57,950 bases of DNA from Singulisphaera sp. (lineage in GTDB: Bacteria > Planctomycetota > Planctomycetia > Isosphaerales > Isosphaeraceae): positions 1 to 57,950 of the forward strand of contig DAIDJG010000227.1 of the NCBI GenBank assembly GCA_027451445.1, given 5' to 3'. This document shows positions 40,531-49,193 of this stretch, one piece after another. The notes beneath the pieces were generated by a model. It was not told the DNA's origin. It searched no databases and worked only from the letters and a program-made list of their open reading frames with translations. Position 1 is the stretch's first letter; every line of letters starts with the position of its first letter. A program made the translations under genes and the position numbers.

Positions 40531-40733
40531 TCATTTATTCACGCGGATGGGCCGCGCTCCTGTGCAACGTCCGAGAGTGCAACGAGGAGATCAGGATCGA
40601 CACCACAGATCCGCGGATCGCCAGGAACTGGCTCGAAATGGAGGCCATCGCCAAGGGCTGGACTCGTCTCACGCACACTGGCGTGCTTGAGTGGCGCTGC
40701 CCGAAGTGCAGACAGGACGGTAAGGAGTCATGA
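40527..40733 (+). CDS. Small zinc-ribbon protein
   Basis: 68 aa; ATG overlaps the pilin-like stop (ATGA). Cys pairs 'LCNVREC' and 'WRCPKCRQD' frame a helical middle, giving a zinc-ribbon. The last residues overlap the next start. Similar small ribbons are frequent in phage early regions; function unknown. Confidence 0.6.
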   Translation: MIIYSRGWAALLCNVRECNEEIRIDTTDPRIARNWLEMEAIAKGWTRLTHTGVLEWRCPKCRQDGKES

Positions 40734-40987
40734 TCAACGTATCCACATCGTGGCATGCTTACGCCTTTGCCGCTGCGGTACTCTGGGTCACCTCGCGGCT
40801 CATGTGCGCCGCCCTGGACGTCGCCCTCGAGCGACTCGACGCATCGAGCACGCGTGACTGGAGCACGCCGTCGACGGTCCCGTTGGTCCTTGTGATCGCG
40901 GGCTGCGCGAGCTGCCTCGCGTGCGGAGTAGGCAGTCTGGTCTGCGCTGTGATCGCGGTGATCGCAGCCGTGTGGGCGGAATTCTAA
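40730..40987 (+). CDS. Small two-span membrane protein
   Basis: 85 aa, ATGA overlap with the upstream gene. Two hydrophobic segments ('AYAFAAAVLWVTSRLMCAAL' and 'VPLVLVIAGCASCLACGVGS' continuing to the end). Being coupled to the pilin-like gene it may act with it at the membrane, for example in superinfection exclusion; this is conjecture. Confidence 0.6.
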   Translation: MINVSTSWHAYAFAAAVLWVTSRLMCAALDVALERLDASSTRDWSTPSTVPLVLVIAGCASCLACGVGSLVCAVIAVIAAVWAEF

Positions 40988-41006
40988 CGATCCCAAGGGA
41001 GGGTCC

Positions 41007-41207
41007 ATGTACGATGATTTCGATGCATTTTTGCTGGCGCTGCTTCATCCCGTAAGACTGACCAGCGCGTACGAGCTCCTGGTCCTCGCGGAGCGGCGAC
41101 GCATCTCATGCGGCGTCCTGTTCCCGCGTTTGCAGGAGCTGTCGGAACTTGGGCTCGTCGCGATCGTCGCGACGGACAAGGGGTTCTGTTTTCGGAGGGA
41201 GAGATGA
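41007..41207 (+). CDS. Small winged-helix-like protein
   Basis: 66 aa. 'FLLALLHPVRLTSAYELLVL' followed by 'ISCGVLFPRLQELSELGLVA' reads as a helix-turn-helix with a wing ('VATDKGFCFRRE'), as in small MarR/PadR-type domains. Its stop overlaps the next start (ATGA). Confidence 0.55.
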   Translation: MYDDFDAFLLALLHPVRLTSAYELLVLAERRRISCGVLFPRLQELSELGLVAIVATDKGFCFRRER

Positions 41208-41503
41208 ACAAAGCGTACGATTGCGCGTCGCTCGCGTCGTGGAGCGTCTCCGCGGAGGACGCCGTGATCGCGATCCTGGCCGTGCTCGATCGAGGGGCCG
41301 CGCCCGACGACGCGCCTGTGCTGTGGGCCACCACCCACCAGCTCGACGTGGTCGAGTCGCGCGGCGCGGAATTTGGCCATTCCTGCTCGTCGATCCGAGC
41401 GGCCGTCAAAGACCTTCACTCGCGAGGGATTGTGCTCTTCGACGGGTCCACTGTCACGTACAACCTCAAGCCCTATTTTGCCGGGCACCAGGAGCAGGCA
41501 TGA
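41204..41503 (+). CDS. Winged-helix-like protein
   Basis: 99 aa with GGAGGGAG before ATG 41204. The order helix ('SAEDAVIAILAVLDRGAAPD'), recognition helix ('SCSSIRAAVKDLHSRGIVLF') and wing ('DGSTVTYNLKPYF') suggests DNA binding. It follows a similar small protein and the pair could form a heterodimer. Confidence 0.55.
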   Translation: MNKAYDCASLASWSVSAEDAVIAILAVLDRGAAPDDAPVLWATTHQLDVVESRGAEFGHSCSSIRAAVKDLHSRGIVLFDGSTVTYNLKPYFAGHQEQA

Positions 41504-41685
41504 AAAGCGCAAAAGAACGCTTCGATGTAGACACCCTGGAGCTGCTCGGAGAGTGCCTCCTGGCCGCGGCAAAGCAATACGTCCAGAGCGGTACGCCCGA
41601 GGATCTCGAGACGCTCCGGCTCAACGTCAAGGCCGTCCTGAGCCATGTCGAAAAGATGAGGAGGAGCCGGTCCCATGCCCAGTGA
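41500..41685 (+). CDS. Small helical early protein
   Basis: 61 aa, fully helical and charged ('DTLELLGECLLAAAKQYVQS', 'LRLNVKAVLSHVEKMRRS'). ATGA overlap with the upstream gene; overlaps the next start by 11 nt. No family recognised. Confidence 0.55.
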   Translation: MKSAKERFDVDTLELLGECLLAAAKQYVQSGTPEDLETLRLNVKAVLSHVEKMRRSRSHAQ

Positions 41686-41893
41686 GCGTATCCAGTGGGA
41701 CGCAATCGCCCTCGCGACCATCGTGCGTAAGGCGCGGGCGCTCAGACAGCTCTTCGAGCGCACACAGTCGCCTCGCGACCTGGCCGCGGCGCGGTGCGCG
41801 GAGATCGAAGTCGACAACGCGGTGCGGGAGATCCTCTCCCCGACGCCGCTCCGAGACGAAGATACGGTTGTGCTGCCCACGCGGGTGGGCTAG
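41675..41893 (+). CDS. Small helical early protein
   Basis: 72 aa, helical ('WDAIALATIVRKARALRQLF', 'RDLAAARCAEIEVDNAVREI'). The pattern resembles that of its upstream neighbour, so the two may have arisen by duplication. Function unknown. The 124 bp after it are non-coding. Confidence 0.5.
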   Translation: MPSERIQWDAIALATIVRKARALRQLFERTQSPRDLAAARCAEIEVDNAVREILSPTPLRDEDTVVLPTRVG

Positions 41894-42017
41894 AGTCACC
41901 GAGAGCCGACGCACGCTCGAGCACGGAGCTCGAGGCCGGCGGAGGCACAGGATCCCGCGAAGTCTGGGTCGGTGGTTGGCGCCCCACCCTTACGAGCGGC
42001 AATGAAAGGACCGATCG

Positions 42018-42269
42018 ATGGCTACCTCCCCTCTAGCCGCCGCCGGCGGCTTCGGACCCGTCCGTCCTGCGCGCAATGCGACCGAGTCCCGCAGGGACAA
42101 TCGCAAGAAGCGCGAACGCCACAGACCGACATGCCCGGCGGAATGGCCGGCGTGGACCGACCAGGACGTCTGGCAGGTCGAGAGTGATCCCGCTCTCTGG
42201 CCGGCCTGGACCGACACAGTGCGCTTCGCCACCGACGATCGCAGGGACGCGATCGGAGGTGAAAAATGA
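42018..42269 (+). CDS. Small Trp-motif early protein
   Basis: 83 aa. Basic N-terminal half ('ARNATESRRDNRKKRERHRP') and a twice repeated 'WPAWTD' in the second half. GAAAGGA lies 9 nt before ATG. Its stop overlaps the primase-helicase start. A partner or loader of that protein is possible. Confidence 0.5.
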   Translation: MATSPLAAAGGFGPVRPARNATESRRDNRKKRERHRPTCPAEWPAWTDQDVWQVESDPALWPAWTDTVRFATDDRRDAIGGEK

Positions 42270-44602
42270 GCGCGACAGTCGCACCGATCGACACGGTGAT
42301 CGCGAAGCTCGGCGCCCTCGGTTGCGAGCCGCAGGACGCCGGACCGGGCCAATGGAGGAGCCGTTGCCCCGTCCATGAGGGGCGATCACGCAACCTTTCC
42401 ATTAAATGCAATAGCGACGGCAGCGTGCTGCTGCACTGTCACCACGTTGACGCGGGCGGAGCACGGTGCTCCGCAGCCCAGATCGCCCAGCGACTCGGGC
42501 TCTCAATGAGAGACCTGTTCCCAAGCTCGAGGCGAGAAGAAAACCCTAAGAAGGCCCGGACCTGGCGCACACCCGAAGACGCGATCGCGGTGATCGCACG
42601 CCGGCTCGGGCCTCCCGCGGCCTACTGGTCCTACGCCGTCGAAGAGGATGGTGTCGCGACGGAGCGCATGCGGGTGTACCGCTTCAACGGCGACGACGGC
42701 CGAAAACAGTTCCGTCCGATCCACAAGAACGCCCAGGGATGGGCGTTCGGAGATCCTCCTGGGATGTTGCCGCTCTATGCGCAGCCCGAAGTGCTCAAGG
42801 CCGAGCGAGTCCTGGTCGTCGAAGGCGAGAAGTGCGCGGACCTCGTCCGGCAGCTCGGGCTCCCCTGTACGACATCGGCGCACGGCTCGCAGTCGCCCCA
42901 TCGCACCGACTGGCGACTGCTCGCCGGCAAGGAGGTCGCAATCGTCCCCGACAATGACGACGCAGGCGTGGCGTACGCGAACGCCGTCGCGTCCGCCTTG
43001 CACCAGCTCGAGCCCCGCCCGGAGGTGCGTATCATCCGGCTCGAGCTCCCAGGCAAGGGAGACGACGTCGCCGACTGGGTGCGGGACATCGTGCCCGATC
43101 ACTGGGACTTCACCGACTGCCGAATCGAGCTCGAGCGACTTTGGGCCAGGGCACAACTCTGGGAGCCGCCTCGCGAGGAGGAGACGGCCTCGAACGAGCC
43201 GCCCAACCTCACCGAGGTCGGCAACGCGCGCCGATTAATCCGCGATCACGGCAAGCACCTCCGTTACGTGTACCCCAGATCAGCCTGGATGATCTGGAAC
43301 AAACAACGCTGGGAGGTCGACTCGTCGGGAGCAATCTGGCGCATTGCCAAGCAGCTCCCGCGCAAGATCGCGGCTGAGGCACACGAGTGCCGCGACAATG
43401 ACCGACACGAGGCGATCTTGCGCTGGTCGATCCAGACCGAGCGCAAGAAAATCCTCCAGGCGTCTCTCGATCTGGCATGGTCGGAGCCCGGGATCGGTGT
43501 CATGCCCGATGACTTTGACCGCAACCCCATGCTGCTCAATACGCCTTCCGGCGTCGTGGACCTGGCGACAGGCGAGCTTCGCTCCGCACGCCCCGAGGAC
43601 ATGATGAGCAAGATGACGGCCGTGCCCGTCGATCTCAAGCGCGACTGCAAGCGCTGGCGCGGGGTGTTGGCCGATGTGTTCGAGGGTGATGAGGACCTCA
43701 TCGCCTACATGCAGCGAGCGCTCGGATACTGTCTCACCGGCGAAACGGGCGAGCACGCGATGTGGCTGTGCTACGGATCGGGCCGGAACGGCAAGAACAC
43801 CGTCCTCGACACGGTCCGTGCCCTGATGGGCGACTATTCGACCGTCGCGGATCCCCGCGTTTTTCTGAGCGCCGGCCAGGGCGACCACCCGGCCGGCCTG
43901 GCCGACCTGGTCGGTGAGCGGCTCGTGATCACGTCGGAGATTGACGAGGGGCAGCGCCTCGCGGAATCCCTGGTGAAGCGGGTGACCGGTGACAAGACCA
44001 TCAAAGCGAGGTTCATGCACCAGAATCCGTTCGAGTTTGTCATCCAGTTCAAGCTCTGGTTCTTGTGCAACCACCTTCCCGAGGTGGCGAAGCAGGACGA
44101 GGGGATCTGGTCCAGGATCAGGATCGTCCCCTTCAACAAGTTCATTCCTCCCGACCGGTGCATCAAGGGACTGTCAGAGATCCTTATCGCGGAGGAAGGA
44201 CCCGCGATTCTCGGTTGGCTCGTTGAAGGAGCCAAAGAGTGGGCGCGCGAAGGTGGGCTAAATGAGCCCTCCAGCGTCTCAAGGGCAACGCAGGGATACC
44301 GCGACGAACAGGACGTCGTGGGCGACTTCCTTAGGGAGTCCACCGACTGCCATCTCGACAACGAGACGCTCCGCACCCAGGCTCGGTGCAAGGCGGCCGA
44401 CCTGTACACAGACTACGTAGCATGGTGCGCACGGAACGGCGTGCGTCAGCCGCTCACCTCGAAGAAGTTTGGCCACGATTTGACGCGACGTGGATATGAG
44501 TACAGGGCGTCGAACGGGCACTACTATCGATTTGGGTTAACGCTAAGGTCTGATCCTGGAATGACTAGCGCGGTCCCAAGGACTTCAGATTCGGCCTTTT
44601 AA
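42266..44602 (+). CDS. P4-type primase-helicase
   Basis: 778 aa. N-terminal zinc part ('RCPVHEGRSRNLSIKCNSDG', 'LHCHHVD'), TOPRIM primase core ('VLVVEGEKCADLVRQLG', 'EVAIVPDNDDAGVAYANAVA'), D5_N-type linker, then SF3 helicase: Walker A 'CYGSGRNGKNTVLDTVRALM', Walker B 'LVITSEIDEG', sensor 'FKLWFLCNHLPEV'. It would prime and unwind at the phage origin, by analogy with P4 alpha protein. It is the last rightward early gene and sits beside nested repeats. Starts with ATG overlapping the upstream stop. Confidence 0.92.
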   Translation: MSATVAPIDTVIAKLGALGCEPQDAGPGQWRSRCPVHEGRSRNLSIKCNSDGSVLLHCHHVDAGGARCSAAQIAQRLGLSMRDLFPSSRREENPKKARTWRTPEDAIAVIARRLGPPAAYWSYAVEEDGVATERMRVYRFNGDDGRKQFRPIHKNAQGWAFGDPPGMLPLYAQPEVLKAERVLVVEGEKCADLVRQLGLPCTTSAHGSQSPHRTDWRLLAGKEVAIVPDNDDAGVAYANAVASALHQLEPRPEVRIIRLELPGKGDDVADWVRDIVPDHWDFTDCRIELERLWARAQLWEPPREEETASNEPPNLTEVGNARRLIRDHGKHLRYVYPRSAWMIWNKQRWEVDSSGAIWRIAKQLPRKIAAEAHECRDNDRHEAILRWSIQTERKKILQASLDLAWSEPGIGVMPDDFDRNPMLLNTPSGVVDLATGELRSARPEDMMSKMTAVPVDLKRDCKRWRGVLADVFEGDEDLIAYMQRALGYCLTGETGEHAMWLCYGSGRNGKNTVLDTVRALMGDYSTVADPRVFLSAGQGDHPAGLADLVGERLVITSEIDEGQRLAESLVKRVTGDKTIKARFMHQNPFEFVIQFKLWFLCNHLPEVAKQDEGIWSRIRIVPFNKFIPPDRCIKGLSEILIAEEGPAILGWLVEGAKEWAREGGLNEPSSVSRATQGYRDEQDVVGDFLRESTDCHLDNETLRTQARCKAADLYTDYVAWCARNGVRQPLTSKKFGHDLTRRGYEYRASNGHYYRFGLTLRSDPGMTSAVPRTSDSAF

Positions 44603-44617
44603 GGTGGACAATAGGGC

Positions 44618-44709
44618 AGTGCGCAAGTGCGCAAATTTGTGGCCCCGAAGGTTTTTTTCTCTACTGGAGAAAAAACCTGGAAAGCCAAAAAAATGCGCAC
44701 TTGCGCACT
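44618..44709. repeat. Nested inverted repeats, candidate replication origin
   Basis: AGTGCGCAAGTGCGCA (44618-44633) is the exact reverse complement of 44694-44709. Each arm itself repeats GTGCGCA. Inside lies a second hairpin, a GG-T7-CTC arm opposite GAG-A6-CC (44650-44677). The whole forms a large cruciform 16 bp after the primase-helicase gene, the usual place for an origin in phages with P4-type replication proteins. Confidence 0.5.
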
Positions 44710-44777
44710 TTCGATCCCAGTTAACGCAGCCATCCAGGTCTTACAGGTCGCCCCATTTTGACGGACGCTGAACACGC

Positions 44778-45011
44778 ATGATTTCGCGAGAAATGTTCGA
44801 GACGGTGATCCTCCACGGCTCCCTGACCGTGAGCGTGACGACCACATTCTGGTATTTCCCGTTGATTGGATCCAGCGCCTTTGTCCAAGTCGAGGGCGAC
44901 CTGAACATGGTGTTCAATTTAACGACGCCCGAGGTTGCGATCGGGTTTCATGGGAACGTGGTGCGACTCGTGATTTCGATGATGATCGACCTGGCCAGGG
45001 CGTCAACGTAG
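44778..45011 (+). CDS. Possible small prophage protein
   Basis: 77 aa, beta-rich and hydrophobic ('ILHGSLTVSVTTTFWYFPLI', 'NVVRLVISMMIDLARAS'). No ribosome binding site is seen, but the codon pattern is protein-like and no strand-opposed gene covers the first part. Its end overlaps the end of the convergent gene by 9 bp. Confidence 0.4.
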   Translation: MISREMFETVILHGSLTVSVTTTFWYFPLIGSSAFVQVEGDLNMVFNLTTPEVAIGFHGNVVRLVISMMIDLARAST

Positions 45012-45500
45012 AGACGCGATCGCAAGGGCCGCCAGTAACCCGGTTGTGCCCGCGATGGCCAGGGCCTTCAGCACGAACTGGAGCTGGTTGCCCCCTTCGC
45101 CAAAATCCCTTCGGATCGACCAGGCCCACAGCGCGGCCGCGGTCGCGGCTTTGGATGCCCCCCTCGCGAAATATGCGATTGCGTCCGAGACCGCGGTCGA
45201 CGCGGCAGCCAGGATGCCGCAAAGCGGAGCGACCGCGTCGCTCAATCGTGCTGGAGCGGGCTCCAGCTTCGGCGCTCTGAGATGTGCGACCTCGTGCTCG
45301 TCGTCTTTGTGGTCGAGGTCGTCGTCCAGATTCTCGTCATCGAGATCGGCGTGGAGTGGCTTCCAGTCGACCCACTTCACGAACCGCATCTTGCGGCCGT
45401 TGCACGTAGGGTTGAAACAGGTCGGGAGCGGCTTGCGCACAGTCTTGGAGACAAAGGACCTCTTGCAGCGCCGGCATTCGTAGACGGGGCTCCAGACCAC
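45003..45500 (-). CDS. Zinc-ribbon membrane protein next to right attachment site
   Basis: 165 aa from GTG 45500. 'YECRRCKRSFVSKTVRKPLP' and 'TCFNPTCNG' form a zinc ribbon. An acidic Asp/Glu-rich linker ('DLDDENLDDDLDHKDDEHEV') follows, then two hydrophobic segments ('VLKALAIAGTTGLLAALAIA' at the end). A cytosolic metal-binding head on a membrane anchor is inferred. It is transcribed leftward from the promoter at 45592-45620, through a terminator-like hairpin, so it may be expressed in the lysogen. Confidence 0.65.
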   Translation of the reverse strand: MVWSPVYECRRCKRSFVSKTVRKPLPTCFNPTCNGRKMRFVKWVDWKPLHADLDDENLDDDLDHKDDEHEVAHLRAPKLEPAPARLSDAVAPLCGILAAASTAVSDAIAYFARGASKAATAAALWAWSIRRDFGEGGNQLQFVLKALAIAGTTGLLAALAIASLR

Positions 45501-45515
45501 GGCTCGCCCTCGCGC

Positions 45516-45565
45516 AAAAAAAAACCGCCCCCGGCTCGATGGTTGGCGCCCCGCCGAGGGCGGTT
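45516..45565 (-). terminator. Rho-independent terminator or attenuator
   Basis: On the minus strand AACCGCCC (45565-45558) pairs with GGGCGGTT (45530-45523), with an extra CGGC/GCCG inside, followed by nine T. It lies after the tRNA-Ala gene and the phage promoter and 16 bp before the zinc-ribbon gene start. Confidence 0.8.
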
Positions 45566-45591
45566 CGAAAGGACCCGCCGCGTCCTGTCTT

Positions 45592-45620
45592 ATTGTACAC
45601 CGCGCTTGCGCCCGGGACAA
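45592..45620 (-). promoter_or_regulatory. Leftward promoter at prophage right end
   Basis: Minus-strand TTGTCC (45620-45615) and TACAAT (45597-45592) are separated by exactly 17 bp. Transcription would start near 45585 and either stop at the hairpin after ~65 nt or read into the zinc-ribbon gene. Confidence 0.65.
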
Positions 45621-45644
45621 GAAAACAAGCTGCGCCGTGGCCAC

Positions 45645-45717
<73 letters not shown>

Positions 45718-46100
45718 GTGGACTTGCCACGTCTTAAAAATACCGCCCCAACAGGCGCATGGCAAGTTGAGATGCGCAGGCTTCCCAATTCGGGTGTCGC
45801 CAAATCCGTTGCGAGTGGTCAAACGACCAGATTACAACGACTTTCCCACCGCGTTGGCTGGAAGACTCAGGCCAGGTCCGCCATCGGCTTGAGATTGAGC
45901 CGATCCCTCTGCCCCGCGACGCTGCAATCGCGCAAGTGCGTGCCAACCCCGCCGCCACGGTGGCCCGCGCAACCGCCGCGCGACCCCGCGCCGTACAGGC
46001 ACGAAGGCCGAGTTCTCGGCGTGAAAGGCAGAGCTGGCGAAAATGCGCGTCGAACCAACCGGGAGTCCGCGGCAAAAGAAGGAGAAGCCGCGACCGTGAA

Positions 46101-46233
46101 TTACTCGCGTCGGACCACGCGCCGGAGGATGGCGGACTCGAGCCAGGCGGTACGCTCGGCCTCTGTCACCGCGAAGGGGGCCCATCCGTCGCGGATCAGG
46201 TCGATGTCGATCGTGTCGCGATTGGCCGTTAGC
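46101..46233 (-). pseudogene. Possible C-terminal gene relic
   Basis: A minus-strand reading ending with TAA at 46101 gives a protein-like tail ('LLTANRDTIDIDLIRDGWAP', 'FAVTEAERTAWLESAILRRV') with no start and no recognised family. It could be the remains of a gene broken by rearrangement near the tRNA. The rest of 45718-46233 shows nothing convincing. Confidence 0.3.
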
Positions 46234-46347
46234 AGGCTCTCGATCGACGAGGCGGCCGAAGCACTCGGGATCTCGCGTGCAACCGCCTTCCGCGAGTGGG
46301 CCTACGCCCGTTCCTGGCTGGCCACCGCGCTCGAATCGGCCCGATGA
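46234..46347 (+). pseudogene. ECF sigma factor C-terminal fragment
   Basis: The reading 'RLSIDEAAEALGISRATAFR' followed by 'EWAYARSWLATALE' and a stop is the region-4 helix-turn-helix end of a planctomycete-type ECF sigma factor. The required ~150 preceding residues are absent, so it is a remnant. The 344 bp to 46691 hold no gene; an A+T-rich patch lies near 46430-46480. Confidence 0.65.
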
Positions 46348-46691
46348 GCGGCACCCGCATGGGCGTCATCTGGGTGGCGGCGGCGTTCCTGCCTCAGTTG
46401 CGGGGTGAGCCGGGGGCGCAACTTATGACATGATGATTACAAAAAGATAAGACCGCATGTAATTGCGCGTATGTGTCAACCACAGACCAGGAGTTCGGTA
46501 TGCTGGCCCGGAAGCCTAAAAGATCGGACGTTACGTATGGCGTCCCCGGTACCTGGATAGGGTATCGCGGCAATCCACGTTGTCCTCTTGCCGCGATTGG
46601 CTTGAGCGGTGCCTCGATTGCCCTGGATCACTTGAAGTCCGCTCCACCGCGGGACATAGGAGGTCCCATTCAGGAATTGCGTTGGAGCGAA

Positions 46692-49166
46692 TCATCCAGA
46701 AATTCGGGCACGGCGGCCTTGCCACAAAAGCACCGCCAGGGCCGCGGCGATAAACACCGCAGCATGGCTGAGCACGACGAGCAGTGCGCTTGTGAGTGTG
46801 CCTTGCTTCAGGCCGGCAGCGCGCGCTTGGTCGGCGGTCAGCAAGGCGTCCAGACCGCGATTGCCCCAGTATGTCGTGATGAACGTCTGTGCCAGGAACT
46901 CGCTGAGCCCTTCCATGGTGAGGATCGCTCCCGACAGGATGATCTGCGGAAGGATGGCGACCGGAATCAAGGTGATGGCCATTTCCTCGGTCCGCGCAGC
47001 CGCGGAGATCGCGAGTCCCAGCGCCGTGCCAGCCGCCGCCAGGCAGGTGAGCATTCCCCACTGCGCCGCGAAGCCACCGGGCGGAGCACACCACTGATTG
47101 ACGATACTCACGAGAACAAGGACTTGCAGCCCGCTAAAAAGCAGGATCAGCAGGAACTTGGACGAGTAGTAACTTTCGACCTGGATGTTGAAGTCGCGTT
47201 CGCGAGTGTAGATCGCACGTTCCTTGACGATCTCCTTGGCGGCGTTGTTACACCCGAACCAGAAGCTGGTCACCGCCAGCAGAAAGAGCAGGTTCACAGA
47301 CTTGCGCGCGTACGCGCCGGCGCCGCTGGGGTCGAGCGGATTCGACGGATCGGCCACCTGCTTCAACTCGCCGAACAGGATTCCCAGGAGTACGGCCACC
47401 ACCAGGCTTTGCCCCAGCATTGCCAGGAGCGCAAGGCGGTCGCCGCGCCAGATCGCGAAGTAGCGTCGCGTCAGCAGGCCGGTCTGGCGCAGCAACAGCC
47501 GGCCCTTCTCGGCGGGCTTGCTGACAGGCGGGCGAACGGCCGGCGGCGCCCCCTTTCTCGGCAAGCGATCGAGCACGTACCGCTGGAACAGCGCGCTGGC
47601 CTCGAAGAGTTTCTGCCAGTGTTCCACGGGCTTCTGGGCCAGACGCTCGTAGACGTCGCCGAGCCGCTCGATGGCAAAGTAAACCAGCGCCTCAGACGGT
47701 TTGCCGACAAATGCGAGCCGGCCGCCCGCCGTCAGGATGACGACCAGATGACAGGTCCGTTCGACGTTGGCCAGGCTGTGCGTGATACAGACGATGGTCT
47801 TGCCGGCGTCGGCCATGGAACGGAACAGGTCCATCATGTTGCGGTCGGTCTGCTCATCCAGGCCGGAGGTGACTTCATCCAGGAAAAGCAGGCTGGGCCT
47901 GGTCAAGATCTCGTTGGCCAGGCTCGCACGCTTGACCTGGCCGCCGCTGAGGTAGCGGATGCGAATGCCGCGCCGCTGCTGGAGGCTGACGGTCTGAAGG
48001 GTCTCGTCGATACAGGTCTCGACCTCGTCGTCGCTGAGGTCCGGCGGCAAGCGGAGCCGAGCCGTGTACCAGAGGGCCTCGCCAACTTCGAGCGACTCGT
48101 GCAGGACGTCTCGTTGAGGCACCACGGCGATGTCGTGCTTGAGCGCGTCGAAGTGGGCGTGCAGGTCCTGGCCGTTGACCAGCACGCTGCCCTGGTCAGG
48201 GCGAGTGCGGCCGCTGAGGGCCGATAGAAGAGTGGATTTCCCGGAACCGGACGGACCCAGCAAGCAGACGAACTCGTGCGGTCGAATGACCAGCGTGATG
48301 TTGTCCAGCAAGCTCAGCGGCTTACCGGTTTCACGGTTGCTGACCACGCGGCAGAGGTCCTGAGCCACGAGCTCGCTATTCTCAGCGCGGGTGCGCGGCA
48401 CCAGCGTGCGCCCGGTGAACCTGAGTGCGTAGGGGCCGATGTCAATGTGGTCGCCGACCTTCACCGTGGCCGGTTGCCTGACGCGCACGCCGTTCAGGTA
48501 AGTCCCGTTCGCGCTATTGACATCAACCAGGATCGCGCGGTCGCTCTGTACGGTGATCTGGGCATGCACCCGAGAGATCTGCGGATGCGGTAGAGGAATC
48601 TGCACGCGGCTTTCGTCCCGGCCGATGAGCATCGTATCCGAGAGGACAATGGGTTGCAGATCATTCGTCGGCGCAGTCAATGCAGCCGCCTCGCGAGAGC
48701 CGGCCTTCACCGTGACGTGGGGGTCGCGCGATGCGGCTGCCGGGCCCGCGGCGCAATCGGGATTGTCTTCGACAGCGACAGCATGGGTATGCGCAGGCGC
48801 TACGTCCCGATCCGCGGCCGACGATCCCCGAGCGAGGTACATGAACCGGGAGTGCCCCGCCTCGAGCAGATCCTCGTGGACCAGCGGAACACATGCGCTG
48901 ATCGATCGGCCGTTGTGATACGTCGGGCTGGTACGCGAGAGGTGCTCGACGTAATGCTCCGCTCCAATCCGGACAACGCGGAACTGCTGGCGCGAGCAGC
49001 TCGGATCGAAAACGATGAGGTCGGCCGTTTCGCTCCGTCCGATCACGAACGACGCACTCTCCAGCAGCGCGTGCAAGTTCTGGTTCGCGAGGTCGTAGAG
49101 TGCAGGATAGGAGGATTCGCGCACTTGAAGACTCCCTGGTTGCGAATCCAGGAGCAGGCAAGGCAT
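46692..49166 (-). CDS. ABC transporter with two FHA domains (ABCG-like half transporter)
   Basis: 824 aa. Two FHA domains (about residues 38-110, 'ASFVIGRSETADLIVFDPSC'; and 177-245, 'IGRDESRVQIPLPHPQISRV', 'SANGTYLNGVRV') bind phosphothreonine. An ABC ATPase follows: Walker A 'LLGPSGSGKSTLLSALSGR', signature 'LSGGQVKRASLA', Walker B 'LLFLDEVTSGLDEQ'. The last ~270 residues hold six membrane helices of the ABC-2/ABCG type. It lies 27 bp after a Ser/Thr kinase gene, so the kinase probably controls the transporter through the FHA domains. Confidence 0.88.
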   Translation of the reverse strand: MPCLLLDSQPGSLQVRESSYPALYDLANQNLHALLESASFVIGRSETADLIVFDPSCSRQQFRVVRIGAEHYVEHLSRTSPTYHNGRSISACVPLVHEDLLEAGHSRFMYLARGSSAADRDVAPAHTHAVAVEDNPDCAAGPAAASRDPHVTVKAGSREAAALTAPTNDLQPIVLSDTMLIGRDESRVQIPLPHPQISRVHAQITVQSDRAILVDVNSANGTYLNGVRVRQPATVKVGDHIDIGPYALRFTGRTLVPRTRAENSELVAQDLCRVVSNRETGKPLSLLDNITLVIRPHEFVCLLGPSGSGKSTLLSALSGRTRPDQGSVLVNGQDLHAHFDALKHDIAVVPQRDVLHESLEVGEALWYTARLRLPPDLSDDEVETCIDETLQTVSLQQRRGIRIRYLSGGQVKRASLANEILTRPSLLFLDEVTSGLDEQTDRNMMDLFRSMADAGKTIVCITHSLANVERTCHLVVILTAGGRLAFVGKPSEALVYFAIERLGDVYERLAQKPVEHWQKLFEASALFQRYVLDRLPRKGAPPAVRPPVSKPAEKGRLLLRQTGLLTRRYFAIWRGDRLALLAMLGQSLVVAVLLGILFGELKQVADPSNPLDPSGAGAYARKSVNLLFLLAVTSFWFGCNNAAKEIVKERAIYTRERDFNIQVESYYSSKFLLILLFSGLQVLVLVSIVNQWCAPPGGFAAQWGMLTCLAAAGTALGLAISAAARTEEMAITLIPVAILPQIILSGAILTMEGLSEFLAQTFITTYWGNRGLDALLTADQARAAGLKQGTLTSALLVVLSHAAVFIAAALAVLLWQGRRARISG

Positions 49167-49193
49167 TGCGGCCCGCGCGGCGATACGGAATCA

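Noticed and set aside
41971-45553. A TGGTTGGCGCCCC word present at both 41971-41983 and 45540-45552.
   Set aside because: Only two copies with different surroundings; one is part of a terminator loop, so a shared function is not supported.
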